Of a stretch of DNA of 13,955 bases, positions 1 to 6,885 are shown in pieces (positions within the stretch are counted from its first letter, which is position 1; each line of letters opens with the position of its first letter). Origin of the DNA: an uncultured Clostridium sp. (GTDB lineage Bacteria > Bacillota > Clostridia > Lachnospirales > Lachnospiraceae). The DNA is taken from contig CATWBR010000060.1 of assembly GCA_958349075.1 (NCBI GenBank), positions 1-13,955 of the forward strand. The letters are read 5' to 3'. The notes under the pieces were generated by a model. That model had not been told where the DNA came from. It made no database searches and saw only the letters and a program-made list of their open reading frames with translations. The position numbers and the translations under genes are program-made.

Positions 1-44
1 CTTTAATAAGTAGTTTTCATAACCACATCTGGAGGTTTTTAATT

Positions 45-929
45 ATGAATGTAGATTATAATATGAATGAGAATAAAGATACCCGTGAAAAGGTTGCTAT
101 CCTGATTGACTCGGGTTGTGATGTGACGGACGAGCTTGTCAGGCAGTATCACATGAAGCTTCTGCGGCTGCACGTCATTTATCCGGAGAGGGATTATTCC
201 GATGATCTCGACATTACACCACAGATGGTGTACAGCCGTTTTCCGGGAGAAATTCCGCACACTTCCACTCCCGGACCGCAGGAAGTAAAGGATATGGTGG
301 ATGAAATTAAGCGGGAAGGTTATACCCATGTGCTGTCTTTTGCTATCTCAAGCGGACTGAGCGGCACCTATAATACGATCTGCGGCGTTTTGAATGAGGA
401 GACGGAATTAACTTCCTTTGTCCTCGATACGCGCAATGTTTCTTTTGGCTCCGGCGTTCTGGCCGTATGGGCCGCAAAGAAGCTGGAGGAAGGTATGTCC
501 TATGACGAACTGGTCCGTCTCCTTCCCGGCAAGGTGAAGGATTCGAAGATCTTCTATTATATGGATACCCTTACTTATCTCCAGAAGGGAGGACGAATCG
601 GACTCGTCACCTCCATCGTAGGCAGTATCTTAAATCTGAAACCGATTATCTCCTGCAACGGGGAAGGCGTCTATTATACGGTCGCTAAAATCAGGGGTTC
701 CAGACAGGGGCTGACCAAGCTTCTCTCCGAGGCAAAGGAATTCGCCGGAGATTCACCGGTGTGGTTCTCCCTGTTGAACGGTGACGCCGCCGACGCATCC
801 TCCGAGATGCAGCCCCGCCTTTCAAAAGAGATACCAAACGGCGAGCTTCTTCTCACCAAACAGATCACCGCATCCCTGGCCGTACATACCGGACCGGGAC
901 TTTTGGGAATTGGGATAATGAAATTATAG
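45..929 (+). CDS. DegV family lipid/fatty-acid-binding protein
   Basis: Members of this family bind a long-chain fatty acid in a cleft between two alpha/beta domains; in Firmicutes some act as FakB, presenting fatty acid to the kinase FakA. The 294-residue product has the expected length. Visible motifs are the N-terminal strand with a DSGCDVT turn (about residues 22-28), TSTPGP (73-78), the ISSGLSGT lipid-head-group loop (101-108) and the family signature TLTYLQKGGRIG (175-186). The start at 45 is supported by GGAGG at 31-35, nine bases upstream. A possible later Met at codon 7 lacks its own ribosome binding site. No fakA partner is in view, so the gene may be solo or follow something left of the window. 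It converges on nudC and both appear to end at the hairpin at 947-997. The family is certain; the specific ligand is not. Confidence 0.95.
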   Translation: MNVDYNMNENKDTREKVAILIDSGCDVTDELVRQYHMKLLRLHVIYPERDYSDDLDITPQMVYSRFPGEIPHTSTPGPQEVKDMVDEIKREGYTHVLSFAISSGLSGTYNTICGVLNEETELTSFVLDTRNVSFGSGVLAVWAAKKLEEGMSYDELVRLLPGKVKDSKIFYYMDTLTYLQKGGRIGLVTSIVGSILNLKPIISCNGEGVYYTVAKIRGSRQGLTKLLSEAKEFAGDSPVWFSLLNGDAADASSEMQPRLSKEIPNGELLLTKQITASLAVHTGPGLLGIGIMKL

Positions 930-946
930 GAACCAGAATATATTGT

Positions 947-997
947 TACAATCAAACAGGCCGCGGCGGGTAACTGCCGGCGGCCTGTTTGATTGTA
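947..997. terminator. Long hairpin terminator shared by convergent degV and nudC
   Basis: Bases 947-963 pair perfectly with 981-997 (17 bp). The helix continues inward by about four more pairs (964-967 with 976-979) past one bulged base at 980. The plus-strand side is followed by a moderately T-rich run (tgtatttcttaatttt); the minus-strand side by an A/T-rich run without a clean U tract. It lies 18 bases after the degV stop and 25 bases after the nudC stop, so it probably serves both as a bidirectional terminator. Confidence 0.8.
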
Positions 998-1022
998 TGT
1001 ATTTCTTAATTTTCCCGTATTA

Positions 1023-2000
1023 TCAGGCTCCCGCACTTTGCCTGATTTCCACTGTCTCCCCTGCTCCTTTCACCGTTTGAAGCCTCTCCATCCAGTTGTC
1101 GCCATATTTAAAGGCCATTTTCATCTCGCTGCCGACACTGATTAGAACCTCATCATCCGGAATCTCTTCGCGCGTATACCAGCCTGCCTCGGCAAGTTCA
1201 TCTTCCTGCAGACGGATGGAGTCGTCCCCGTCCAGCTCGGCATAAAATCCTATCATCTCGGTATCTGTGAATGCCCATGGCTGGCTCTTGAAATAGCGGA
1301 TGTTTTTGACTTTCAGTCCAACTTCCTCCATAACTTCCCTGTGAACCGTCTCCTCGAATGTCTCCCCTATCTCTACAAAACCGGCAATCAGGGCATAGCC
1401 TCCGTATGAACGGCCGCGGTATTTTGACATCAGCAGCTTATCTCCGTTTGTAACCGCCACGATGACAGCCGGGGAAATCTTCGGATATTCGATCTGTCCG
1501 CATACCGGACAAACAAGGGCCCGTTCAGTTTTGCTGTCCGTTGTTTTTGCACCGCAATGGCCGCAGAATTTTCTGCTCTCACGCCACCGCCAGACTTGTG
1601 TTGCCGTAATTGCGGCAAACGCCTGGAACATCGGCTCCATCTTTCTGAAATACTGCGTTCCCTTCCATACCAGACAGCCGTTTTCCTCTATTTCTTCCCC
1701 TTCTTTTTGCTCCAGAAGAAAATACGGTTTTTCATCGATTGAAAATAAATAAACCGCCCTTTCCTGCACATCGGGCACTGCTTCGGTCAATTCGGATAAC
1801 GTCGGAATTTCAAAATGCTCTTCCTGATTTTCCCTGTTTGCGCTTTTATCCTGCGCTTTCGCATTCCTGCTAATCAGAAGTGCCGCGTTATTATGTACCA
1901 GTAAGACGTAGTCTTTCAACTCCGGTTTCCGTACGCTGAAGGCATTGTCATATTTATGGGGCGCAATATCCTGTATCATATCGTATACCATCCTTTTCAT
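1023..2000 (-). CDS. nudC: NAD(H) pyrophosphatase NudC (zinc-ribbon Nudix hydrolase)
   Basis: NudC hydrolyses NAD(H) to NMN(H) and AMP, and known homologues also remove NAD caps from RNA. From the ATG at 2000 the protein has 325 residues. It has a variable N-terminal domain, a four-cysteine zinc ribbon (Cys146, Cys149, Cys164, Cys167), a complete Nudix box at 207-229 (G-x5-E-x7-REV-x-EE-x-GL) and the NudC-specific SQPW signature at 239-242, here followed by AFTDT instead of the usual PFP. The frame stays open to an ATG at 2108, but that start would lie inside the upstream gene's terminator (2089-2122) and upstream of a promoter at 2038-2066. The ATG at 2000, preceded by AAAAGAG, is therefore preferred; ATGs at 1991 and 1979 are possible. 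Transcription appears monocistronic. Confidence 0.93.
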   Translation of the reverse strand: MKRMVYDMIQDIAPHKYDNAFSVRKPELKDYVLLVHNNAALLISRNAKAQDKSANRENQEEHFEIPTLSELTEAVPDVQERAVYLFSIDEKPYFLLEQKEGEEIEENGCLVWKGTQYFRKMEPMFQAFAAITATQVWRWRESRKFCGHCGAKTTDSKTERALVCPVCGQIEYPKISPAVIVAVTNGDKLLMSKYRGRSYGGYALIAGFVEIGETFEETVHREVMEEVGLKVKNIRYFKSQPWAFTDTEMIGFYAELDGDDSIRLQEDELAEAGWYTREEIPDDEVLISVGSEMKMAFKYGDNWMERLQTVKGAGETVEIRQSAGA

Positions 2001-2037
2001 ATTGTATCTCTTTTTCCCGTTCTCAGCCACTTGAACT

Positions 2038-2066
2038 ATTATATTGCTTTTTGACAGGACGTGCAA
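2038..2066 (-). promoter_or_regulatory. Probable sigma-A promoter of nudC
   Basis: On the minus strand a perfect TATAAT -10 box (2043-2038) lies 17 bases after TTGCAC (2066-2061), a weak 3/6 match to the -35 consensus. The predicted transcript start is near 2031, about 31 bases before the preferred nudC start. It falls just downstream of the terminator at 2089-2122, as expected for an independently transcribed gene. Confidence 0.65.
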
Positions 2067-2088
2067 TGGAAATGTAATTTTATATCTC

Positions 2089-2122
2089 AAAAAAACCGCC
2101 CAATCCAAACGGATCAGGCGGT
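2089..2122 (-). terminator. Rho-independent terminator of the nramp-hydrolase unit
   Basis: Read on the minus strand, 2122-2117 (ACCGCC) pairs with 2100-2095 (GGCGGT). The helix continues inward by six more pairs, two of them G-U, to a GTTT loop: 12 pairs in total. The 3' side runs directly into seven T residues (2095-2089). It lies about 50 bases after the hydrolase stop at 2173. Confidence 0.9.
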
Positions 2123-2172
2123 CACTTTATTGTTATCGGTTATGATATGTAAAATAACAAAGATAATTGATA

Positions 2173-2658
2173 CTAACGGTTCGTGTTTGGCGCCGTAACA
2201 TGAAGGACACAGCAGTTATCTCCATCCAGTTCATTTTTTTCATGTTCTACAGACAAATCAGGATTATAGGCAGCAAATTTGGCATAATCCACGTAGCAGT
2301 ACAACCGCCCCCAGCGTTCGAACCCCAGTTCCTTCCACACACGGGCAAACAGGCACTCCCTGTATTCCTGGCGCAGCTCGCAGTCATTGCAGATTAAATC
2401 GCATCCCACCGAGAGTCCCCGGCTCGGCAGATCGCCGCCCAAATCATAATGATTCGGCGTTAACGGCAGGTTGGAAGCAAGCACCTTTTCTTTAGAGTAC
2501 TCTCCCCAGTAATGACCATAGCCTTCTATCGCCTTGTTGATAATACGTTCCGTCTGATCCTCGGGAAGTTCCTCCAGCATGGCATTTACCATATGATAGT
2601 AAAGCGTGGCCAGCCGGCGGGACATCAATTGTACGTCATATTCCCAGCCTCTATCCAT
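2173..2658 (-). CDS. L-2-amino-thiazoline-4-carboxylic acid hydrolase family protein
   Basis: The 161-residue protein matches the general pattern I know for the ATC hydrolase family. It has a helical N-terminus, a cysteine-rich middle (GCDLICNDCELRQEYREC) and a C-terminal block reading YCYVDYAKFAAYNPDL followed by a GDNCC motif, the family's most recognisable end. The characterised pseudomonad enzyme opens the thiazoline ring of ATC on the route to L-cysteine, but most clostridial members have no tested substrate, so the activity here is inferred. The start is set at ATG 2658, because AAGGAGG lies five bases upstream of it; the in-frame ATG at 2673 precedes that site and has no ribosome binding site of its own. 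It lies 25 bases after the Nramp-like gene and is probably co-transcribed with it. Family assignment is from memory of the motif, not a search. Confidence 0.65.
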   Translation of the reverse strand: MDRGWEYDVQLMSRRLATLYYHMVNAMLEELPEDQTERIINKAIEGYGHYWGEYSKEKVLASNLPLTPNHYDLGGDLPSRGLSVGCDLICNDCELRQEYRECLFARVWKELGFERWGRLYCYVDYAKFAAYNPDLSVEHEKNELDGDNCCVLHVTAPNTNR

Positions 2659-2683
2659 ATTTTCCTCCTTCATGACTTGAAAT

Positions 2684-3916
2684 TTAGAATAATGAGATGA
2701 TACTTGTCGCCCCTAATATAACCGTTATCAGGCCAATCAGCGCCCCTGCAATCCTGGTCCATGTGTTATTGGCATAGCGGCCCAGAACCGATTTCTGACT
2801 GGTAATATAGACAAGTGTTATGACCACCAGCGGCAATACCGCACCGTTAAAGGCCTGCGCCGCAATGATAATAGAAAGCGGGTTATATCCGGTGGCGGCG
2901 ATGAAAATTCCGAATGCAATTACCAGGATATTGGTCCAGAAAAAACGTTTGTCGCTGCGGTCCATTTTCCATCCGAAAAATCCGCCCAGTACATAGGAAA
3001 CACCGAGAGGTGTAATAATCGCGGAGGAAAATCCCGCCGCCACCAGGCCAAGACAGAGAAAGGTCTTTGCAAAACCACCCAGCAGAGGTTCGAGCTGAAT
3101 CGCAATGTCCGCGGCCGACTGCACCGTATACCCCAGCATGGTGGTAGCGGAAGTAACCAGCACGGCGATTGTAATCAGGGCTCCGATTCCCATCGTAAGG
3201 CCGATGTCAAAACGTGAAAGCTGGAGCTGTTCCGGTTTATTCCAGGTACGCTTCGCACTGACGGAATGAATGAAAATGTTCTGCGGACCAATCGTAGTGC
3301 CGATGAGTGACAGGCAGTAAATCAGGCTCCCCTCCGGAACGCGGGGAATTAATCCGGAGGCTACCCCGGCAAAATCCGGCTTTACTACAAACATGGTCAG
3401 AATAAAAACCAGCGCCATGAAACCAACGCAAACACACAGCAGCTTTTCAAGCCACTTAATGTCACGCAGCGTTACAATTACCAGAATGATGATTCCCCAG
3501 ACAGGCGCAATGTAATTGGAAGGAATTCCAATCAAGGTGGAAAGCCCGATGGAAGTTCCGGTCAGGTCACCGCCTGCATAAGCAAATCCCCCCAGTGTCA
3601 GCGCGATGGCAATAATCCAGACTACTAACTTCTGCAGCACGGGACGCGGAGCAAAAGTATCCACAATATTTTCGGCCAGCCCCTTTTGCGTAAGAATTCC
3701 AAGTTTTGCCGACATCCCCTGCAGCAGCATAACCGCAATAAACGAAAAGACAATGGTCCAAAGCAGGGTATAGCCATAGCCTGCGCCTGCCCTTGTTGCC
3801 GTAACAACGGTACCGGGGCCGATAAACGACCCGACAATCACAGCTCCCGGCCCAACGGCGGCAAGCTTTTTCCTGAGCGTGTATTTTTCCTCCGGCTTTT
3901 GTTTTTCAGTTGTCAA
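2684..3916 (-). CDS. Nramp-fold transporter lacking the canonical metal-binding motifs
   Basis: This is a multi-spanning inner-membrane protein of about 410 residues with Nramp (MntH-like) architecture. The helix-1 break is at 33-36 and the helix-6 break at 206-218 (GTTIGPQNIFIHS). Classical members have DPGN in helix 1 and MPH in helix 6, providing metal ligands; here these read GPGT and GPQ, so the Asp, Asn, Met and His are all replaced. The fold is clear but the substrate is not: it may be a divergent metal transporter or carry something else. The start is taken as TTG 3916, because GGAGG sits seven bases upstream; ATGs at 3955 and 3934 are in frame but lack a comparable site. It is first in a unit with the ATC hydrolase-like gene, divergent from an IclR regulator, which suggests inducible uptake of a compound. 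Confidence 0.85.
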   Translation of the reverse strand: MTTEKQKPEEKYTLRKKLAAVGPGAVIVGSFIGPGTVVTATRAGAGYGYTLLWTIVFSFIAVMLLQGMSAKLGILTQKGLAENIVDTFAPRPVLQKLVVWIIAIALTLGGFAYAGGDLTGTSIGLSTLIGIPSNYIAPVWGIIILVIVTLRDIKWLEKLLCVCVGFMALVFILTMFVVKPDFAGVASGLIPRVPEGSLIYCLSLIGTTIGPQNIFIHSVSAKRTWNKPEQLQLSRFDIGLTMGIGALITIAVLVTSATTMLGYTVQSAADIAIQLEPLLGGFAKTFLCLGLVAAGFSSAIITPLGVSYVLGGFFGWKMDRSDKRFFWTNILVIAFGIFIAATGYNPLSIIIAAQAFNGAVLPLVVITLVYITSQKSVLGRYANNTWTRIAGALIGLITVILGATSIISLF

Positions 3917-4022
3917 TATTATACCTCCAATCATACTCAAGGTTGTAAAAGGCATCGCGGCCTTTCAGCTCTCATAGCTCTCCATGCATAGATTAGGAAA
4001 TTGCAACAGACTGTTTAACCTC

Positions 4023-4051
4023 ATAATATAGACAAGCCCTTTATAAGTCAA
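4023..4051 (-). promoter_or_regulatory. Strong promoter of the Nramp-like transporter unit
   Basis: On the minus strand TTGACT (4051-4046, 5/6) is followed after exactly 17 bases by TATTAT (4028-4023, 5/6). The predicted start near 4016 gives a leader of about 100 bases before the TTG start at 3916. No known riboswitch was recognised in that leader. Confidence 0.75.
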
Positions 4052-4067
4052 TTAAATTCGACATAAT

Positions 4068-4079
4068 AAAATTAATTTT
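4068..4079. promoter_or_regulatory. 12-bp palindrome between divergent promoters, possible IclR operator
   Basis: AAAATTAATTTT is a perfect 12-base palindrome between the minus-strand transporter promoter (4023-4051) and the plus-strand regulator promoter (4100-4128). It is flanked by two similar TTCGA elements (4057-4061 and 4078-4082). The position fits an operator for the neighbouring IclR-type regulator, but the sequence is very A/T-rich and such palindromes arise easily by chance. Confidence 0.35.
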
Positions 4080-4099
4080 CGATAATATCAAATATCTTC

Positions 4100-4128
4100 T
4101 TGCAATCAGACTGTAAAAAGAATAAACT
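4100..4128 (+). promoter_or_regulatory. Probable promoter of the IclR-family regulator
   Basis: TTGCAA (4100-4105) and TAAACT (4123-4128) are separated by 17 bases; each matches four of six consensus positions. The predicted start near 4135 leaves a leader of under 30 bases before the ATG at 4163. Confidence 0.5.
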
Positions 4129-4162
4129 GTAGAAAAATACAAAGATAAAGGAGGAGCTGGAA

Positions 4163-4924
4163 ATGAGTCAGGAATACGGCGGCAGAAATATACAGTCGGT
4201 TCAGAGGGCCTTAGATATACTGGGTCTGTTTGATGAAGAGCACAGCGAATTTTCCCTGGGTGAAATCAGCGCGCTGCTGGAGTTGAACAAAAGCACGGCC
4301 CACGGGCTGATCAGCACTCTGTACCAGAATCGTTATCTGCAACAGAATAGTAACGGAAAGTATAAATTGGGGCAAGTTTTTCTGGATAAGGTGATCCTCG
4401 CCCGGGATAACAGCATATCCCACCTCAGGGAGCTCATAAAACCATGCCTGGACAGGGTCTGCAAACAGTTTTCCGCCACATCGACCGGATTTTTTTATGA
4501 AAATGAAAAACTGTATCTGGCCTATCAGGCAGTTCCCGCAAAAGGCTATTACATTTCGGTTAATTTTAATGACCGTATGCCCTTATACTGCACTGCCTCG
4601 GGCAAACTGCTGCTGGCGTATCAAAATGAGGCCGAGTCCCGGCGCTATTTTACTCAAACCAAATTAAAGGCCATGACAGAGTACACGATTGTCAAAAAAT
4701 CAGATTTGTTAAAAGAACTGGAATTAATCCGGGAACAGGGATATTCTTTTGAAAATCAGGAACATCAGATGGGAGCCGCAAGTTTGGCGGTGCCGTTATT
4801 CTGGAAAAACAGCTTCTACGGAACCTGCAGCGTGACAGGCATGACTTACTGGCTCGAGAAAAATAAAGAGGCAATCGTAGCAGAACTGACGGAAACGGCG
4901 AAAAAAATAGAGGGCGCCGAATAA
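4163..4924 (+). CDS. IclR-family transcriptional regulator
   Basis: The 253-residue protein has the normal IclR layout: an N-terminal winged helix-turn-helix (about 10-70; SLGEISALLELNKST then the recognition helix and GKYKLG wing) and a C-terminal effector-binding domain (about 85-250; includes YCTASGKLLLA and the GAASLAVPLF segment typical of the family). These proteins bind DNA as dimers or tetramers and usually respond to small organic metabolites, often controlling a divergent catabolic or uptake unit. Here the divergent neighbour is the Nramp-like/ATC hydrolase-like pair, the most likely target. The start is secure: GGAGG at 4150-4154 is eight bases upstream. The stop codon lies in the loop of the hairpin at 4909-4934, shared with the convergent polyamine operon. 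The effector is unknown. Confidence 0.93.
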   Translation: MSQEYGGRNIQSVQRALDILGLFDEEHSEFSLGEISALLELNKSTAHGLISTLYQNRYLQQNSNGKYKLGQVFLDKVILARDNSISHLRELIKPCLDRVCKQFSATSTGFFYENEKLYLAYQAVPAKGYYISVNFNDRMPLYCTASGKLLLAYQNEAESRRYFTQTKLKAMTEYTIVKKSDLLKELELIREQGYSFENQEHQMGAASLAVPLFWKNSFYGTCSVTGMTYWLEKNKEAIVAELTETAKKIEGAE

Positions 4925-4934
4925 AGCGCCCTCT
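4901..4934 (-). terminator. Terminator of the polyamine operon, overlapping the iclR 3' end
   Basis: Bases 4909-4917 pair with 4926-4934 (9 bp, mostly G-C) around an 8-base loop. On the minus strand the stem is followed by TATTTTTTT (4908-4901 side), a good U tract for the operon ending at 4943. On the plus strand the stem is followed by TTGATCCTG, so termination of the regulator mRNA there would be weaker. The U-tract complement and one stem arm lie inside the regulator coding region. Confidence 0.82.
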
Positions 4935-4942
4935 TGATCCTG

Positions 4943-5554
4943 TTACTGCTCCGCCCGAAGCGTTTTAATGAGCTTTTTCACATCGCCGCTCCCGCTCGAA
5001 GCATAAAGCTTGCCGTCCAGCAGGAAATTGGGAGCGGTCCTGCACTGTTTCAGGCAGTCTCTCGTTTCCAGAAGAATTTTCTTATCAGAGGACAGTGCTC
5101 CGGAAGAGGGAATTTTCCCCTTGATTCCAAGCTCCTTCTTTATCGTGTCCAGAAAATCTTTTTCTTCCCGGTGACAGTTTTTTCCCGTACAGACGGTGAG
5201 GCGGTGCCGGTAGGGAGCCGGCTTCAGGCTTTTGTACAGCTTCATGATACAGTCGATTACCGTCTCCTTCACCCCTGCCGCTTCCGCCGCCATTGCGCTG
5301 TGTTCGGCGGTAATACAGCCGTAAAGCTCCTGTATCTCCTGCAGCATGGAAACAATATTCTCCTGGGATGAGGGGGATGTCATACTGCTGTAATATCCCA
5401 GTATTTCCTTAAGCCCCTCCTCGCGCTTATCGGTCACAGGTTCCCCTGTCATGGTGTCCTCTGCCGCGCTTATCCTTGCCTCCACATTTTTCTCCTGGTT
5501 TTTCATCTTGCTCTCACTCTCCTGCTCACACTCGCCGCTGCCGTTTCCATCCAT
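4943..5554 (-). CDS. Solo NuoE-like [2Fe-2S] thioredoxin-fold protein
   Basis: The product resembles the 24-kDa NuoE/HndA subunit of NADH dehydrogenases and electron-bifurcating hydrogenases: a helical N-terminal part (about 46-110, NIVSMLQEIQELYG) followed by a thioredoxin-like ferredoxin domain. The four cluster ligands are present with family spacing: C-x4-C (Cys122, Cys127) and, 40 residues on, C-x3-C (Cys167, Cys171). No NuoF, NuoG or hydrogenase partner is nearby; instead it is the last gene of the polyamine operon. The first roughly 45 residues are polar and low-complexity and may not be translated: ATG 5506 and ATG 5452 (preceded by AGAGG) are alternative starts, and the Met at 5554 has no clear ribosome binding site. 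It could pass electrons to an unlinked enzyme; its role here is unknown. Confidence 0.8.
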   Translation of the reverse strand: MDGNGSGECEQESESKMKNQEKNVEARISAAEDTMTGEPVTDKREEGLKEILGYYSSMTSPSSQENIVSMLQEIQELYGCITAEHSAMAAEAAGVKETVIDCIMKLYKSLKPAPYRHRLTVCTGKNCHREEKDFLDTIKKELGIKGKIPSSGALSSDKKILLETRDCLKQCRTAPNFLLDGKLYASSGSGDVKKLIKTLRAEQ

Positions 5555-5599
5555 TACCGTTAAATGGCTCTGGAAAGGCGGCAGCAGTTTTTCGCTTAT

Positions 5600-5746
5600 T
5601 CACTTTTTTTGCTTTTCAATAGTATGGGCATAGTAAGGAATTTTTATCCTGTTGCTGTGGTCAAACAGCGTCTCGCGGTCCTGCCGTGGCTTTTTGTCCG
5701 GTACGGTGAATCCTGTTTCATGAAAGACGGTTTTTGAAGTCTTCAT
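5600..5746 (-). CDS. Unrecognised 48-residue basic small protein, overlapping the nspC end
   Basis: Reading minus from ATG 5746 to TGA 5600 gives a 48-residue lysine- and arginine-rich polypeptide that overlaps the last 29 bases of nspC in a different frame and fills most of the gap before the NuoE-like gene. AAAGAG lies about seven bases before the ATG. Codon choice across the non-overlapping part looks coding (for example GAC CGC GAG ACG CTG TTT GAC CAC). The middle reads TGFTVPDKKPRQDRETLFDH and the end IPYYAHTIEKQKK, with no membrane segment or cysteine. I recognise no family. It could be a real small protein coupled to nspC, or a non-functional frame. A frameshifted C-terminus of nspC seems unlikely because nspC already has full family length. 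Confidence 0.5.
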   Translation of the reverse strand: MKTSKTVFHETGFTVPDKKPRQDRETLFDHSNRIKIPYYAHTIEKQKK

Positions 5747-6869
5747 AGCCAAACTCTTTAACCAGCCTCAGATTCCCTCCGGTATCCCTGTATACGATGG
5801 ACGGCAGGGGCATTCCGTTAAATGTATTATTTTTCACCATTGTATAGAGCGCCATATCGCAGAATATCACCTGCTTTCCCTCCTCCAGCGGAGTGTCGAA
5901 GGAATAATCTCCTATGACATCCCCGGCCAGGCAGGTTGGGCCGCTTAAGCGGTATGTATATTTCTTTTCCCCCGGTCCGCCGCCGTCCTGCACCGGCGGC
6001 CGGTAGGGCATCTCAAGCACATCCGGCATGTGACAGGCGGCCGACGTGTCGAGAATCGCAATCTCCACCCCGTTTTCCATCCGATCCAGCACTGTGGAAA
6101 CGAGGAAACCCGCATTCAGCACGACGGCCTCCCCTGGCTCCAGATATATCTCAAGGCCATATTCTTCCCTCATCTTCAAAATCAGGCTTATCAGCTTTTC
6201 CCTGTCATAATCCTGTCTTGTTATATGATGGCCGCCGCCCAGATTGAGCCATTTAAGTCCTGACAGGTATGGGCCGAACTTTTCTTCCACCGCCTCCAGT
6301 GTTGTCTCCAGTGCATCCGAATTCTGCTCACAGAGTGTGTGGAAATGGAAACCGTCCAGAAGGGGAAGTATCCCGCTCTCAAAGTCGCCCGCGCTTCCAA
6401 AATTCTTCTTTACCGTGCCCAGCCTGGATCCCGGGGAACAGGGATCATAGATCGCATGCCCTTCCTGGGTTGAGCACTCCGGATTCAAACGGAACCCTAT
6501 GGATTTCCCCGCCCGCTTCGCCCTGTCTCCATATTTTTTCACCTGGGACGGTGAATTGAAGACAATATGATCCGCATACCGGAGAATGTCCTCAAACTCA
6601 TCCTCCCTGTATGCCGCTGAAAAGACATGGGTTTCCCCTCCGAATTCTTCGTGTCCCAGCCTGGCCTCGAAGAGGCCGCTGGCAGCCGAACCGGACAGGT
6701 ACTTTTTAAGAAGCGGATAGGCATAAAACATGGAAAACGCCTTCTGTGCCAACAGGATTTTACAGCCGGAACGCTCTGAAATGTCCTTTAAAATCTTCAG
6801 GTTTTCGGTTAGCAGCGCCTCATCCACCAGATAATAGGGAGTCCTCAATTTTTGATTCCGGTTTTCCAT
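5718..6869 (-). CDS. nspC: Carboxynorspermidine/carboxyspermidine decarboxylase
   Basis: This PLP enzyme of the alanine-racemase/ornithine-decarboxylase fold removes CO2 from carboxyspermidine (or carboxynorspermidine) to give spermidine (or norspermidine). The 383-residue protein has normal length. It shows the PLP lysine in LLAQKAFSMF (Lys43), HTLCEQN (177-183), the phosphate-binding GGGHH (211-215), EPGEA (244-248) and the active-site cysteine segment DTSAACHMPDVLEMPYRP (274-291, Cys279), all hallmarks of this branch rather than of diaminopimelate decarboxylase. AAGGGAG precedes ATG 6869 by ten bases. It begins 16 bases after the dehydrogenase that makes its substrate. Because arginine decarboxylase and agmatinase share the operon, carboxyaminopropylagmatine is an alternative substrate. 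Confidence 0.94.
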   Translation of the reverse strand: MENRNQKLRTPYYLVDEALLTENLKILKDISERSGCKILLAQKAFSMFYAYPLLKKYLSGSAASGLFEARLGHEEFGGETHVFSAAYREDEFEDILRYADHIVFNSPSQVKKYGDRAKRAGKSIGFRLNPECSTQEGHAIYDPCSPGSRLGTVKKNFGSAGDFESGILPLLDGFHFHTLCEQNSDALETTLEAVEEKFGPYLSGLKWLNLGGGHHITRQDYDREKLISLILKMREEYGLEIYLEPGEAVVLNAGFLVSTVLDRMENGVEIAILDTSAACHMPDVLEMPYRPPVQDGGGPGEKKYTYRLSGPTCLAGDVIGDYSFDTPLEEGKQVIFCDMALYTMVKNNTFNGMPLPSIVYRDTGGNLRLVKEFGYEDFKNRLS

Positions 6870-6885
6870 CTGCCGTTTTCTCCCT

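Noticed and set aside
3917..4022. A metal-sensing riboswitch in the leader of the Nramp-like gene
   Set aside because: The roughly 100-base leader shows no strong helix set and no motif of the Mn2+ (yybP-ykoY) or Mg2+ sensor classes.
4163..4934. A strong plus-strand terminator for the IclR gene at 4909-4934
   Set aside because: The hairpin is real, but on the plus strand it is not followed by a U tract; the U tract lies on the minus-strand side, so it was assigned to the polyamine operon.
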